Made by a program: the position numbers and the translations under genes. From Aphanothece hegewaldii CCALA 016 (lineage in GTDB: Bacteria > Cyanobacteriota > Cyanobacteriia > Cyanobacteriales > Microcystaceae): DNA of 64,000 nucleotides. The notes below the pieces were generated by a model that made no database searches, was not told the DNA's origin, and worked only from the letters and a program-made list of their open reading frames with translations. The DNA is taken from contig NZ_PXOH01000011.1 in assembly GCF_003007785.1 (NCBI RefSeq), forward strand, positions 80,178-144,177. The letters are read 5' to 3'. Positions 1 through 10,166 of the stretch are shown one piece after another; positions within the stretch are counted from its first letter, which is position 1; every line of letters starts with the position of its first letter.

Positions 1-684
1 AAAACCAGTGCTATTCAAGCAATACGAGGAGGTGCATACAAACCGCGAACATCTCCTTATGCGTTTCAAGGGTTAGGAGTCGAAGGACTAGAAATACTTG
101 ATACCATTAGACAACGTTATAAAATGCCTGTGGTGACGGAAGTAATGGGAACAGAAGATATTCACATAGTGGCAAACCATGCGGATATGTTACAAGTGGG
201 GAGTCGGAATATGCAGAATTTTAACTTACTCAAGGCATTAGGACAAGTGAATAAACCGATACTCCTCAAGCGTGGTTTAGCTGCAACCCTTGAGGAGTTT
301 GTTTTTGCCGCAGAATATATTCTCAGTCATGGTAACCCGAATGTTGTTCTATGTGAACGGGGAATTAGAAGCTTTGATACATATACTCGTAATGTACTCG
401 ACTTAGGTGCAGTCGTCGCACTCAAACAAATTACCCATTTACCCGTTATTGTCGATCCTTCTCATGCTGCGGGAAAATGGGAACTTATACCTAATTTAGC
501 AAAAGCTGCGATCGCCTGTGGTGCCGATGGATTAATTATAGAATGCCACCCCTCACCTGAAAAGTCGGTTTCTGATGCACGTCAAGCTTTAACTTTAGAA
601 GCAATGGTAAACCTAGCAGAAAGTTTAGCACCCGTAGCAAATGCAGTAGGACGTAAAATTGCAAAAACTTTAGCGCTCGTTTAG
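1..684 (+). CDS. aroF: 3-deoxy-7-phosphoheptulonate (DAHP) synthase, 3' part
   Basis: First committed step of the shikimate pathway: condensation of phosphoenolpyruvate and erythrose 4-phosphate. The reading frame is open from base 1, so the 5' end lies outside the window; 227 residues are visible. Diagnostic pieces are RGGAYKPRTSPYAFQG near the visible start, DPSHAAGK in the middle and ECHPSP close to the C-terminus, all typical of the single-domain AroF/AroA(G)-type enzymes of cyanobacteria and Bacillus. The stop codon is TAG at 682-684 and a hairpin follows at 699-717. The symbol follows common cyanobacterial usage; the family call is firm, the paralogue is not. Confidence 0.92.
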   Translation, partial: KTSAIQAIRGGAYKPRTSPYAFQGLGVEGLEILDTIRQRYKMPVVTEVMGTEDIHIVANHADMLQVGSRNMQNFNLLKALGQVNKPILLKRGLAATLEEFVFAAEYILSHGNPNVVLCERGIRSFDTYTRNVLDLGAVVALKQITHLPVIVDPSHAAGKWELIPNLAKAAIACGADGLIIECHPSPEKSVSDARQALTLEAMVNLAESLAPVANAVGRKIAKTLALV

Positions 685-698
685 AAATGTATCTGTAG

Positions 699-717
699 GG
701 GTTTGGAAACCAAACCC
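699..717. repeat. dispersed hairpin, GGGTTTGG-N3-CCAAACCC type
   Basis: Perfect 8-bp stem GGGTTTGG / CCAAACCC with a 3-nt loop, 14 bp after the DAHP synthase stop. Near copies occur at 18687-18705, 10071-10093 and 33117-33135. No T-run follows, so this looks like a dispersed palindromic repeat that may also end transcription. Confidence 0.6.
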
Positions 718-926
718 GAAAAAAGATTAATCACCTGTTGTCTAATTTATTTAATCAGAATTGGATTCCCGAAAGACACCTTATATTGCGTCTGTATTCT
801 ATGATACATTTTGCCCTAAATATAAGATATATGTATATTAAAAATATAATGAATAAGAAAAAATAAGATAGAGACACCTGTTTTTTTGTGCCAGTCTAGT
901 AGTAGTTGTATTTACTTCTACTACTA

Positions 927-1901
927 ATGACTTCTTTAATATTGTGTTTAGGCGAAATACTTTTCGACTTATTAGCCGATCAAAACGATCGAGAAATTAC
1001 CCAAGTCACCTCATGGACATCATACCCTGGCGGTGCGCCTGCGAATGTAGCTTGTGCATTAGTAAAACTGGGAACACCATCAGCATTTATGGGATGTGTG
1101 GGGGAAGACAAACAAGGAGATACTTTAATAGATCTTCTGAAAACGACTGGAGTGGATATAACGGGAATACAACGTCATCAAACAGCGCCAACGCGACAAG
1201 TATATGTAACCCGTTCCAAAAATGGTGAGCGTCATTTTGCTTCTTTTGGAGAAACACCGACGACAGAATTTGCCGATACACGTTTAGTAGCAGATAACTT
1301 ACCTAATTTTTTATTTCGTGATGCAAAAATTCTCGTTTTGGGAACACTAGGATTAGCTTATCCTGATACCCGACAAGCCATGTATCGAGCCATAAAATTA
1401 GCAAAAGAAAATCAAGTAAAAGTATTGATTGATCTAAATTGGCGACCTGTATTCTGGGAAAATTTAGAGGATGCACCCCCATTAATTTTAGAAATGCTGC
1501 GATGTGCAGATACGATCAAATGTTCTGATGATGAGGCAAAATGGTTATTTAATACAGATCGTCCCCAAGAAATACAACAACAACTAAAGACAGTCAAAGG
1601 GGTGTTAGTGACAAAAGGAGAAAAAGGATGTCAGTATTGTTTAGGGGAAAATCTCGGACAAGTCGATAGTTTTAAAGTTGCTACAGTCGATACAACAGGT
1701 GCAGGAGATAGCTTTTTAGCAGGTTTTATTCATCAATATCTCAAACAAGATGAAAAGATTTTTTTATCTGAGCAAATAGCAAAAGAAATAGTAATTTATG
1801 CGAGTGCTGTCGGTGCATTAACAACAACGAAACCAGGTGCGATCGCTTCTCAACCCAACCCACAGGAAGTACAAACTTTTTTAGCAAATTATCAACATTA
1901 G
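927..1901 (+). CDS. PfkB-family carbohydrate kinase (fructokinase-like)
   Basis: ATP-dependent sugar kinase of the ribokinase/PfkB family, 324 residues, most like cyanobacterial fructokinases. The N-terminal substrate-binding signature GGAPANVACALVKLG (about residues 33-47) and the C-terminal signature DTTGAGDSFLAGF (around 255-267, with the catalytic Asp in GAGD) are both intact. The chosen start is ATG 927; an in-frame TTG at 906 would add a Leu-rich stretch not expected in the family. It is followed after 14 bp by a decayed gene on the same strand. Substrate is inferred: fructose is likely, other furanoses cannot be excluded. Confidence 0.85.
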   Translation: MTSLILCLGEILFDLLADQNDREITQVTSWTSYPGGAPANVACALVKLGTPSAFMGCVGEDKQGDTLIDLLKTTGVDITGIQRHQTAPTRQVYVTRSKNGERHFASFGETPTTEFADTRLVADNLPNFLFRDAKILVLGTLGLAYPDTRQAMYRAIKLAKENQVKVLIDLNWRPVFWENLEDAPPLILEMLRCADTIKCSDDEAKWLFNTDRPQEIQQQLKTVKGVLVTKGEKGCQYCLGENLGQVDSFKVATVDTTGAGDSFLAGFIHQYLKQDEKIFLSEQIAKEIVIYASAVGALTTTKPGAIASQPNPQEVQTFLANYQH

Positions 1902-1915
1902 AGGTTTTTAAAATC

Positions 1916-4895
1916 GTGAAAAATCGATTAGGAATTAACGATAATGAACTAGCAAATTTAGACTATAGTAATATCCTTGAGCAGATTTTAGCTTGTTTAA
2001 AGAGCAAAAATCCTTATGCCTTTACACAGGATGGACAAAGATTAGAATTAAAAATATATGAAATTGCGACAGAACTTTTATCCAAAAAGCTAGAAAGTCC
2101 TTTAAGTTAGGCTCAAGGAATTAAATCAGCTAGTGTTAATTTTAGTATATTATATGAAGAGAAATTTACTAAGCAAATTCGAGCCATTCGTGATCAACTT
2201 CATCAAAATTTCAGTCAAGCGATACCCTCAAATTGTGTAAATTTTGAACAAGCAATTCAGCAACTTTTATTAGATTTAGATAATTTTCGTGGTAAAAGCG
2301 ATAATATTGATTTTAGTTAAACAACGACTTAGCCTAACAAATAACACAAAAGGCAGTAATTCCCTATTAAAATTACATAAAGCTACTATTACCGTTCAAA
2401 AAATTTCCGAAATACAAGAGCAACTCAAAAAAAGTTTAAACAATTATATACAACAGCAATTTGCTAATGAATACTAAGACACTCAAGATGATTTAGCAGA
2501 AATACTCAATGATTTTTTTAGAGACGAGAAATCAGATTTTTATCGGCTTTTAAAAGTCATTCAAGAAGAAGTTGTCGGCAAACTTAAACGAGACTTAAAA
2601 ATCCGTTATTTAGAATATCTTTTAGATAATATTTCTGAAACAGAGACAGAAAAAAGTAAGCTACAAAAACTCAAAGATAGATTACGATTAATCGAAGAAT
2701 AGATTTACCAGATAATTATTATAAAGTAAACTATCAAGGAATTGAAATAAATTATAGAAATACATTTTCTGATGCTGATGCTTTCGATATGCTGCCTATT
2801 ATTCCGATTATTGATGGATATTTAGGAGAAAAAATAACGAGCAAAAAGGAGAAAAAAGCTTTATATTTGGCTTGAAGATGAAACTAGATAAGTCAGTCAA
2901 TTCTCAAAAAAGTGAAATCAAAAATGTTTTTAATTATTATTTATATAGAAAAAGTACCAAATCTTAGCTATTCTCAAAAAGAGAAAACTTTAAAAATTGC
3001 TTTTTTATACTATTTAGTCTTTGCTTCAAAAAACAACCTTATTACAAAATTTGAGGAAAGATTATTGCCTTATCTAAAAAGCTCTAATCCTGTCGAAAAA
3101 AAAGAAACATTGATCGCTATAAAAGATAACTTAAAAGAACTTAATGTACAAAAAGATATTAATAAATTAAAAAAATTAATCACTAAATTTTTAAGTAAAA
3201 AAACAATTTAATCACGTCAAGAATATCCCGTATTCATTAGTATCAAAAAAGGAATATTAGAAAAATATCTAGAACGCATACTTAGAGAAAGAACATTTAT
3301 TAAATCTGTTTTTAAAGAAAAAAGTAAAGAATACTTACAATATATAGTTATTCAAAAAAGACAAACAGATCAAAATTCTTTATGTCAAATTACTGTTAGT
3401 TTACTGATATAAGATTTTTTCCAACAAATGAACAACAAAAATTTAATTTAAGCAAATGAAGAACTCAAAATACTTCCTTTACTAATAGCACCAGTGCGCG
3501 AGAAAAATTGTAAGATAGTGTATCAGAAGAATTTCCAAAAAAATAATATTATTGTTTTTTCTTATAATGAAGAAAATCTCAAGAAAAAAATATTTAATAC
3601 TTTAGATAATTATCAAGATTTTTTTTTCGTTTAATTTATTCTTTATTAGCATATTTATGTATTAAAGTTATTTTAAAATATGTAGATGAGCCAAAAAATG
3701 TATTTTTTCTAATTATGAGATTACAACTTAATAATAAAGACACATTAGAAGAAGAAAAATTTATGCGATCGCTTGCCAAAGTACTATCACATTTGTTGAG
3801 TTAAGAGTGTTTATCTAACTCGCAAGGTTTTCGTATTAATGATAAAAAAACAGAAAAATATCGAAGCAGTAATAGTAAAAGTTCTCTTTATTCAAGATTA
3901 CCAAAAATATTTCAAATGAAAGATAATAAAGATTATCCACAATTGGATAAAATGGTTATTATAATTGTTTCCAGTTGGTTATGTGATCAAAGCTCTCGAA
4001 GTCAACAGAAAATATCTAATTTATTAGGAGAAATTATCCAAATAGAAAACCTAGGAAATGGTAAAATTAAGTTAGATAATTATCAAACATTTTCGGCTAA
4101 TTTAGATCATGATGAAATGAATCTAGAATACGTCCCAAAAATATAATTTTAAGCGAAGTAGCTCAATACTTGACAAAACTTTTAGAACGAGTCCAAATTA
4201 CACTTAAAAATGTGGTTAATGATAAGTCTTTATCTTATCTTTCTCAAATCCGTTCTTTTTCGGAAAAATTCGAGCGTAGTATTCAGCATAATTTAGCAAG
4301 TTTACTAAATTTATAAAAAATTGAAAATAGCTATATTTTAGGAAATATGCTGATTGTTCCTATAGCTGATCAAATAATGCGAGAAAAATATGAATTACCT
4401 TGCCAACAAGAATATATTAATAATGACCAATTACTTAATAAACTTCTCGCAATATCTTATCAAGAGGAATACCATACAGCATTAAGATTAGCCGCCTATG
4501 ATGCTATAGATTTAATCAATGAATTGCAGTCACAACAAGACAACAATATGACACAAATTCTTGAACAAACGAGTCAACGCTTTGATCAGTCTTATTCTAT
4601 ACCTTTGTTTGTCTTAATTAGTAAAACTGAAATGAAAGAGTATTTTTCCAGTAAAAAAACTCATACAGAAATTGAGGGGAACTCATTTCGGGATTATTTA
4701 GAAACTTATTTAAAAACAAGATTCCCCATAACTAATGTACTTCCCATCGGCAGACAATATGAAGAATTTCCATTTTTAGTCTTCACAAGCTACAGTTTTA
4801 ACCAACTTAGAGAACAAATTTTTACTGAGCGACAAATGTTTATTTCACATGAATTAAATATTTTGAATTTAATCTTGTCCTATCAGGAAGTGTGA
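1916..4895 (+). pseudogene. decayed large gene, unrecognised family
   Basis: About 3 kb of coding-like DNA broken by many stops and frameshifts. A GTG at 1916 opens 64 codons to TAG 2108, after which the same frame reads on to TAA 2318. Coding then moves to another frame (2289-2702, with one stop at 2475), then to another from 2702 (a segment with LPDNYYKVNYQGIEINY), then through short open pieces at 2912-3211 and 3916-4146. The last piece (4347-4895, 182 codons) extends upstream in frame through a single TAA at 4314. The pieces are Lys/Glu/Leu/Ile-rich and helical. The parts look like one ancestral protein of nearly 1000 residues. I do not recognise the family. The 182-codon tail could still be expressed, but with so many lesions I call the locus dead. 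Confidence 0.65.
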
Positions 4896-5035
4896 ACCAG
4901 TCGCTTAAAACATATATACTCTGAACCTCTAATTATCCAGAAAGAGTTCTGAAGTGTCACCCTTTGGATGTACTCTATTAGGAGTAAACAAACCACCTAT
5001 AGAAACCTAAATCAGCAGTTGGGAGGATCAGTTCT

Positions 5036-6073
5036 GTGGAAAGTACGCTAGGTCTAGAAATTATTGAAGTTGTCGAACAAGCTGCGATCGCATCATCTAA
5101 ATGGATGGGCAAAGGCGAAAAAAACATCGCCGATCAAGTTGCCGTAGAAGCAATGCGTGAACGGATGAATAAAATTCAGATGAGAGGGCGGATCGTCATT
5201 GGAGAAGGAGAAAGAGACGATGCTCCGATGCTCTATATTGGTGAAGAAGTCGGGATCTGTACCCAACCCAACGCCAAAGATTATTGTAACCCCGAAGAAC
5301 TACTAGAAATTGATATCGCGGTTGATCCCTGCGAAGGAACTAACCTAGTAGCATACGGTCAAAACGGTTCAATGGCCGTTTTAGCCATTTCCGAAAAAGG
5401 TGGGTTATTTGCCGCCCCTGACTTTTACATGAAAAAACTCGCAGCCCCCCCAGTTGCTAAAGGTCATGTAGACATCAACAAGTCGGCTACCGAAAACCTA
5501 AAAATTCTTTCTGAGTGTATGAGTCGTGCGATCGAAGAACTCGTCGTCGTCGTCATGGATCGTCCTCGTCATAAAGATCTTATCCAAGAAATACGAGATG
5601 CAGGAGCAAGAGTCCGCTTGATCAGCGATGGTGACGTTTCGGCGGCTATTTCCTGCGCGTTCTCTGGAACCAATATTCATGCACTGATGGGTATTGGGGC
5701 GGCACCTGAAGGCGTGATCTCGGCGGCGGCTATGCGTTGTTTGGGAGGTCACTTCCAAGGACAATTGATCTACGATCCTGAAATTGTTAAAACAGGTTTG
5801 ATCGGAGAAAGCAGAGAAAGTAACCTCGCACGTCTCAACGAAATGGGCATTACCGATCCTGATCGAGTTTATGATACTGATGAACTAGCTAGTGGCAAAA
5901 CTGTACTGTTTGCGGCTTGCGGGATCACTCCTGGTACTCTTATGGATGGCGTTCGTTTCTTCCACGGTGGCGCAAGAACTCAAAGCCTAGTTATTTCTAC
6001 TCAGTCGAAAACGGCTCGTTTTGTCGATACAGTTCACCTCTTCGATGATCCAAAAACCTTGCAATTGCGTTAA
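5036..6073 (+). CDS. glpX: fructose-1,6/sedoheptulose-1,7-bisphosphatase, class II (GlpX type)
   Basis: Dephosphorylates fructose 1,6-bisphosphate and, in cyanobacteria, sedoheptulose 1,7-bisphosphate in the Calvin cycle and gluconeogenesis; cytosolic. 345 residues, the normal length. Diagnostic pieces are [16 protein letters not shown], the metal-site motif [18 protein letters not shown] and VVMDRPRH. The start is GTG 5036, placed by a GGGAGGA ribosome-binding site at about 5021-5027 and by the conserved N-terminus [18 protein letters not shown] strong hairpin follows at 6098-6120. It is read alone, after the decayed gene, and is not in an operon with hemA (240-bp gap). Confidence 0.95.
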   Translation: MESTLGLEIIEVVEQAAIASSKWMGKGEKNIADQVAVEAMRERMNKIQMRGRIVIGEGERDDAPMLYIGEEVGICTQPNAKDYCNPEELLEIDIAVDPCEGTNLVAYGQNGSMAVLAISEKGGLFAAPDFYMKKLAAPPVAKGHVDINKSATENLKILSECMSRAIEELVVVVMDRPRHKDLIQEIRDAGARVRLISDGDVSAAISCAFSGTNIHALMGIGAAPEGVISAAAMRCLGGHFQGQLIYDPEIVKTGLIGESRESNLARLNEMGITDPDRVYDTDELASGKTVLFAACGITPGTLMDGVRFFHGGARTQSLVISTQSKTARFVDTVHLFDDPKTLQLR

Positions 6074-6097
6074 TCTAAGCAATAGATAAGTGCGATC

Positions 6098-6120
6098 GAT
6101 CCCTCGACAGCAGAGGGATC
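6098..6120 (+). terminator. hairpin after glpX
   Basis: Perfect 8-bp stem GATCCCTC / GAGGGATC with a 7-nt loop, 25 bp after the glpX stop. No T-run follows, so it may be a stability element or weak terminator. Confidence 0.55.
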
Positions 6121-6312
6121 AACACTTGATTCAGATGACGATGAAAAGGTTATAAAAAAAGTTACAATCAAGAATTATAAAGTTTGTTTTCAAATGCTTT
6201 GAATCAGGGACAAATAAAGTCTAAATTTCATTCAATAGAGAACTTTTAAAAATTATCTATAGTATTCCACCGAAAGCGATCGCTTTTCAAAGATTAAACT
6301 CTAGGAGAACAC

Positions 6313-7599
6313 ATGAATATCGTTGTTGTGGGCTTAAGTCATAAAACAGCCCCAGTTGAAATTCGGGAAAAACTCAGCATTCAAGAAGCTAAACTACAAG
6401 AAACCTTGACTCATCTTAAGAGTTATCCTCATATTGAGGAAGTGGCAATTATTAGCACTTGTAACCGCTTAGAAATATATAGTGTCATTACTGATACAGA
6501 AAAAGGAGTCGTTGAGATCATTCAATTTTTATCAGAAATTGGTCATATTCCGATCGCTCAATTGCGACGCTACCTCTTTATCTTGCTACACCAAGACGCG
6601 GTACGCCATCTGATGAGGGTTTCAGCAGGTTTAGAAAGCCTTGTTCTCGGTGAAGGACAAATCCTCGCCCAAGTCAAAAATACCCATAAATTAGCTCAAA
6701 AATACCAGGCACTCGGACGGTTATTAGATCGTTTGTTTAAACAAGCTATGACCGCCGGAAAACGAGTTCGTACTGAAACCAGCATTGGCACCGGCGCAGT
6801 ATCTATCAGTTCGGCAGCAGTAGAATTAGCATACGCCAAAATTGAAAACTTATCTGTACAAAAAGTAACGATTATTGGTGCGGGGAAAATGTCCCGTTTA
6901 TTAGTACAACATCTAATCGCTAAGAATGCACATAAGATAACAATTGTCAATAGATCCCAGCATCGTTCTGAAGAATTAGCCGCTCAGTTTCCCGAAATAT
7001 CCCTAAAGCTATATCCTCTCGAAGAAATGATGAACGCGATCGCCACTTCGGATCTCGTCTTTACCAGTACTGGGGCAACCGAACCCATCTTAGATAAAGC
7101 CATGTTACAGGGCGTTTTAAGCGTACATCAATCATTGATGCTCATCGATATTTCGGTTCCGCGCAACGTACACGCCGATGTCCATAATATGGAAAATGTG
7201 CGAGCCTTTAATGTAGACGATCTAAAAGCCGTTGTCGCCGCAAACCAAGAAAGTCGCCGCAAAATGGCGCAAGAAGCCGAAGAATTACTAGAAGAAGAAG
7301 TCGCCGCTTTTGATATTTGGTGGCGTTCCCTCGATACCGTTCCTACCATCAGTTGTCTTCGTACTAAAATAGAAACTATACGAGAACAAGAATTAGAAAA
7401 AGCTTTATCACGTCTGGGTACAGAATTCGCCGAAAAACATCAAGAAGTGATTGAAGCGATGACAAGAGGTATTGTTAATAAAATCTTGCATGAACCGATG
7501 GTACAACTCCGGGCGCAACAAGATATTGAAGCCCGTAAACGTTGTTTACAATCATTACAAATGTTGTTCGATCTTGATGTAAGTGAACAGTTAACTTAA
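6313..7599 (+). CDS. hemA: glutamyl-tRNA reductase
   Basis: First committed enzyme of tetrapyrrole synthesis by the C5 route: NADPH-dependent reduction of glutamyl-tRNA to glutamate-1-semialdehyde, feeding chlorophyll, haem and bilins. 428 residues, full length. The sequence shows [16 protein letters not shown] at the start, the catalytic cysteine in STCNRLEIY (about residue 50), [10 protein letters not shown], the NADPH-binding [13 protein letters not shown] and a C-terminal dimerisation helix region. ATG 6313 follows an AGGAGA site. It supplies precursors for the phycoerythrin chromophores used by the cpe genes in this window. Confidence 0.96.
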   Translation: MNIVVVGLSHKTAPVEIREKLSIQEAKLQETLTHLKSYPHIEEVAIISTCNRLEIYSVITDTEKGVVEIIQFLSEIGHIPIAQLRRYLFILLHQDAVRHLMRVSAGLESLVLGEGQILAQVKNTHKLAQKYQALGRLLDRLFKQAMTAGKRVRTETSIGTGAVSISSAAVELAYAKIENLSVQKVTIIGAGKMSRLLVQHLIAKNAHKITIVNRSQHRSEELAAQFPEISLKLYPLEEMMNAIATSDLVFTSTGATEPILDKAMLQGVLSVHQSLMLIDISVPRNVHADVHNMENVRAFNVDDLKAVVAANQESRRKMAQEAEELLEEEVAAFDIWWRSLDTVPTISCLRTKIETIREQELEKALSRLGTEFAEKHQEVIEAMTRGIVNKILHEPMVQLRAQQDIEARKRCLQSLQMLFDLDVSEQLT

Positions 7600-7608
7600 A
7601 TTAATCCG

Positions 7609-7638
7609 TAGAGACGCTTCGCCCCTGATGCGTCTCTA
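7609..7638 (+). terminator. hairpin after hemA
   Basis: Stem TAGAGACGC / GCGTCTCTA (7609-7617 with 7630-7638) and a 12-nt loop just after hemA, before a convergent gene. The GAGACGC arms resemble the palindrome at 45659-45678, so it may be a dispersed repeat acting as a terminator. Confidence 0.55.
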
Positions 7639-7679
7639 TATCCCCCGAAGCGTAAATAAATTCACCCAAATCTATTTAT

Positions 7680-8108
7680 TTAACTTTGGCGATCCCATCT
7701 AAACTTACGTTCTGATTCTAAAATGGGTAAATCATTAATACTGGCTTCTCGTCGCTTCATTAAGCCATTTTCTGCAAATTCCCACTGTTCATTACCATAG
7801 GAACGATACCATTGTCCAGAGTCGTCATGCCATTCGTATTCAAATTTTACTGAGATGCGATCGTCTGTAAAACTCCATAATTCTTTTTTGAGTCGGTAGT
7901 CTAATTCTTTATGCCATTTTCTCACCAAAAACTCTCTAATCTTATCCCGTCCTGTAAAAAATTCTGAACGGTTTCGCCACACAGAATCTACTGTATAAGC
8001 TAAAGACACTTTTTCAGGGTTTCGAGTATTCCAAGCGTCTTCGGCCATTTGTACTTTAGTTTTTGCGGTTTCAAGAGTAAAAGGAGGTAAAGGGGGTTTG
8101 CTTTCCAT
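7680..8108 (-). CDS. NTF2/SnoaL-like protein, DUF1348
   Basis: 142 residues with the cone-shaped NTF2-like fold expected from [26 protein letters not shown] and a C-terminal strand region rich in Trp ([20 protein letters not shown]). This matches the DUF1348 group of SnoaL-like proteins, often found near oxidoreductases or GSTs; the reaction is unknown. Its ATG overlaps the stop of the upstream PPOX-like gene in a TAATG arrangement (8106-8110), which suggests translational coupling. It is the last gene of a three-gene operon probably controlled by the divergent TetR regulator. Confidence 0.82.
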   Translation of the reverse strand: MESKPPLPPFTLETAKTKVQMAEDAWNTRNPEKVSLAYTVDSVWRNRSEFFTGRDKIREFLVRKWHKELDYRLKKELWSFTDDRISVKFEYEWHDDSGQWYRSYGNEQWEFAENGLMKRREASINDLPILESERKFRWDRQS

Positions 8109-8713
8109 TAGTTTTTTCCGAGTTGTCTAAGCTGATTTTCTAGTTCAGATATACGTGTTTGGAGTGGCGTGATTATTTGCATCACTTCTTCTGATGTATA
8201 TCGGATCGGAATATGTTGTGGACAGTTCCAGTTCCACGCTTCAACTTCAAATAATATTACACCTTCGATTTCTGCATCATAACCCGGAACTTTCAGCCGT
8301 TCGATAAGAGTTGCGTTTCCATCTACATATCTGGCTTTTCCCCAGATTTTTAGGCGTTTCCGATGACGATAATCCATCAAAAAAAGAAATGCTTTATCGT
8401 TTTGGGAGAGGTTGCCCACTGTAATATACTGCACATTTCCTCTAAAATCCGCAAATCCTAGCGTTTTAGAATCAAGTACTTTTAAAAACCCTGGATTTCC
8501 GCCGCGAAATTGAATATAAGGATAGCCATTTGAACTAACTGTCCCTAAATAGAATCCATCCATTTTACCGATAAATTCCACAATTTCTGGAGTAAGACTA
8601 TCATTTTCAGGGCCGCTTTGTTCAAATCGTGCGTAGGTTTCCCGCGATCCTTTTTGTTCTTGAATAGCTCTAACGGCGGGTGTAAAAGCGAGTTGGGTAA
8701 ATTTGCGTGCCAT
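8108..8713 (-). CDS. pyridoxamine 5'-phosphate oxidase-related flavin-binding protein
   Basis: 201 residues. The split-barrel flavin fold is indicated by [26 protein letters not shown], the FADFRGN segment and [19 protein letters not shown], a pattern seen in PPOX-class FMN proteins of the general stress/haem-utilisation type. A C-terminal helix ([11 protein letters not shown]) looks like a short coiled coil. It lies 7 bp downstream of the GST gene and overlaps the next gene by one base, so the three are one transcription unit. The substrate is unknown. Confidence 0.82.
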   Translation of the reverse strand: MARKFTQLAFTPAVRAIQEQKGSRETYARFEQSGPENDSLTPEIVEFIGKMDGFYLGTVSSNGYPYIQFRGGNPGFLKVLDSKTLGFADFRGNVQYITVGNLSQNDKAFLFLMDYRHRKRLKIWGKARYVDGNATLIERLKVPGYDAEIEGVILFEVEAWNWNCPQHIPIRYTSEEVMQIITPLQTRISELENQLRQLGKN

Positions 8714-8720
8714 AATTCCT

Positions 8721-9338
8721 CTAAACTTGTGTAGGTTTTGCTATTCCAGACATTTCGACAAAATTAGGAAGGGTTTTGATGCGCTCAATCCATGCTAAAA
8801 CATGAGGATAGGGTGTTAGATCGATTTTGCCATCGGGTGCTAGAGAGATGTACGGAAAAACGGCTACATCTGCGATCGTTGGATGCTCAAACTCTAACCA
8901 CTGTCGAGTACTTAGATGTTGATTGAGTTGATTTAATATATATTCGGCTCTCTGTTTAGCTCGCTCAATATTAATGCTAGTGACTTTAAACAAATGGTAC
9001 AAACGTGCTGATTCTGGACCCTGACGAATTTCTCCTGCGGTAGTGGAAAGCCAACGCATCACCAAAGCAAGGGATTTAGCGTCTTGTGGGAACCATTGTT
9101 CATTTCCATATTGTGAGGCTAAATACACCAGAATAGCTTGTGCATCGGCTAAAACAAAGTCTTCATCAACGATTACGGGAACTTGCCCAAACGGGTTGAG
9201 TGCGAGAAACTGGGGGGTTTGATGTTCGCCTTTGAGCAAATCAATTTTGAGCCACTCGTATTCAATATCTAATAATGATAGGAAAAGCTTGACTTTGTAG
9301 CTGTTGCCAGATAGTTCGTGTCCGTAAAGTTTAATCAT
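8721..9338 (-). CDS. glutathione S-transferase family protein
   Basis: 205 residues with an N-terminal thioredoxin-like domain (KLYGHELSGNSYKVKLFLSLL, then NPFGQVPVIVDEDFVLADAQAILVYL, containing the cis-Pro and the glutathione-binding D/A-Q pattern) and a C-terminal all-helical domain. First gene of the minus-strand operon. ATG 9338 is 101 bp from the start of the divergent tetR gene, and two operator-like repeats lie between. The likely role is conjugation or detoxification of an electrophile sensed by the TetR protein; this is inferred from context. Confidence 0.88.
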   Translation of the reverse strand: MIKLYGHELSGNSYKVKLFLSLLDIEYEWLKIDLLKGEHQTPQFLALNPFGQVPVIVDEDFVLADAQAILVYLASQYGNEQWFPQDAKSLALVMRWLSTTAGEIRQGPESARLYHLFKVTSINIERAKQRAEYILNQLNQHLSTRQWLEFEHPTIADVAVFPYISLAPDGKIDLTPYPHVLAWIERIKTLPNFVEMSGIAKPTQV

Positions 9339-9358
9339 GGGTTGATCCTTTGTTTTTA

Positions 9359-9415
9359 TTGCACCGTTCGTTCGGTATAATAGTAGTTGTACCGATTGTT
9401 CGGTATAATGTCAAG
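9359..9415. promoter_or_regulatory. divergent promoter with two TetR-type operators
   Basis: Two copies of a 19-bp unit, ACCG-N6-CGGTATAAT, lie at 9363-9381 and 9391-9409, 28 bp apart. Each holds the palindrome ACCG...CGGT followed by TATAAT. On the minus strand, TTGACA (9414-9409) and TACAAC (9391-9386) with a 17-bp spacer form a plausible promoter for the GST operon that overlaps the second operator. This geometry fits repression of both directions by the TetR product. Confidence 0.7.
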
Positions 9416-9438
9416 AGGTCAAGTTAAAAGTTTTTTCC

Positions 9439-9981
9439 ATGACAAAAGATAAATATATTCCCTGCTTACTCAACTTATTTCGGCAACACGGTTATGATGG
9501 AGCAACCCTATCTAAAATTTCAAAAGCGACGGGTTTGGGGAAAGCCAGTCTTTACCATCACTTTCCAGGTGGTAAAGATGAAATGGTGACTACGATCCTA
9601 AATTATCTTGAACAAGCATTAGAGGAGAATATCAAAAAGCCATTGCGGGGTGAGGGAGATGCTTGCGATCGATTTAAGAGAATGTGTCAGTCTGTTAATA
9701 ATTTATACGAAGGGGGGCAACAACCTTGCTTATTTGCCATTTTGCTGCTAGGGTCAGCGAGGGATATTTTTCAGGAGAAAGTAGGACAACTATTAGAGAG
9801 TTGGATATCGGAGATCGCAAAAGTTTTGATTGAAGCAGGAAAAGAGGAGAATATAGCGAGACAACGTGGAGAAGATGCTGTGATTGCCATTCAAGGGGCG
9901 TTAATTCTGGCTCAGGGGTTAGAGGATGTCGCACCCTTTGAGCGTATTTTACAGGAATTACCAGAGCAACTCTGTATTTAA
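9439..9981 (+). CDS. TetR/AcrR-family transcriptional regulator
   Basis: 180 residues. The N-terminal helix-turn-helix is clear: LNLFRQHGYDGATLSKISKATGLGKASLYHHF (about residues 11-42), with the typical SLYHHFPGGK end. The remainder is a helical ligand-binding domain, similar to the YxaF/LmrA-type group that ends in GALILAQ. It is divergent from the GST-PPOX-NTF2 operon and most likely represses it and itself through the paired palindromes at 9363-9404. The inducer is unknown. Confidence 0.9.
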   Translation: MTKDKYIPCLLNLFRQHGYDGATLSKISKATGLGKASLYHHFPGGKDEMVTTILNYLEQALEENIKKPLRGEGDACDRFKRMCQSVNNLYEGGQQPCLFAILLLGSARDIFQEKVGQLLESWISEIAKVLIEAGKEENIARQRGEDAVIAIQGALILAQGLEDVAPFERILQELPEQLCI

Positions 9982-10166
9982 AGCATTGTTTTTAGATCAA
10001 GAATTTACGCTGATTTTACCGAAGTCCACTAATGCCAAATCCGCCATAAATTATATCCTTAAACTTATGTAGGGGTAGGGAGTCCAAACCCTATTTAATG
10101 TTAAAGGGGTTATTTATGACGGATAAGCATATCAGATGGAGAATTTGAAAGCTAAGTAGTTTCTAT

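Noticed and set aside
4347..4895. A separate intact 182-codon gene
   Set aside because: The frame continues upstream in the same coding pattern through one stop, so it is better explained as the tail of the decayed gene.
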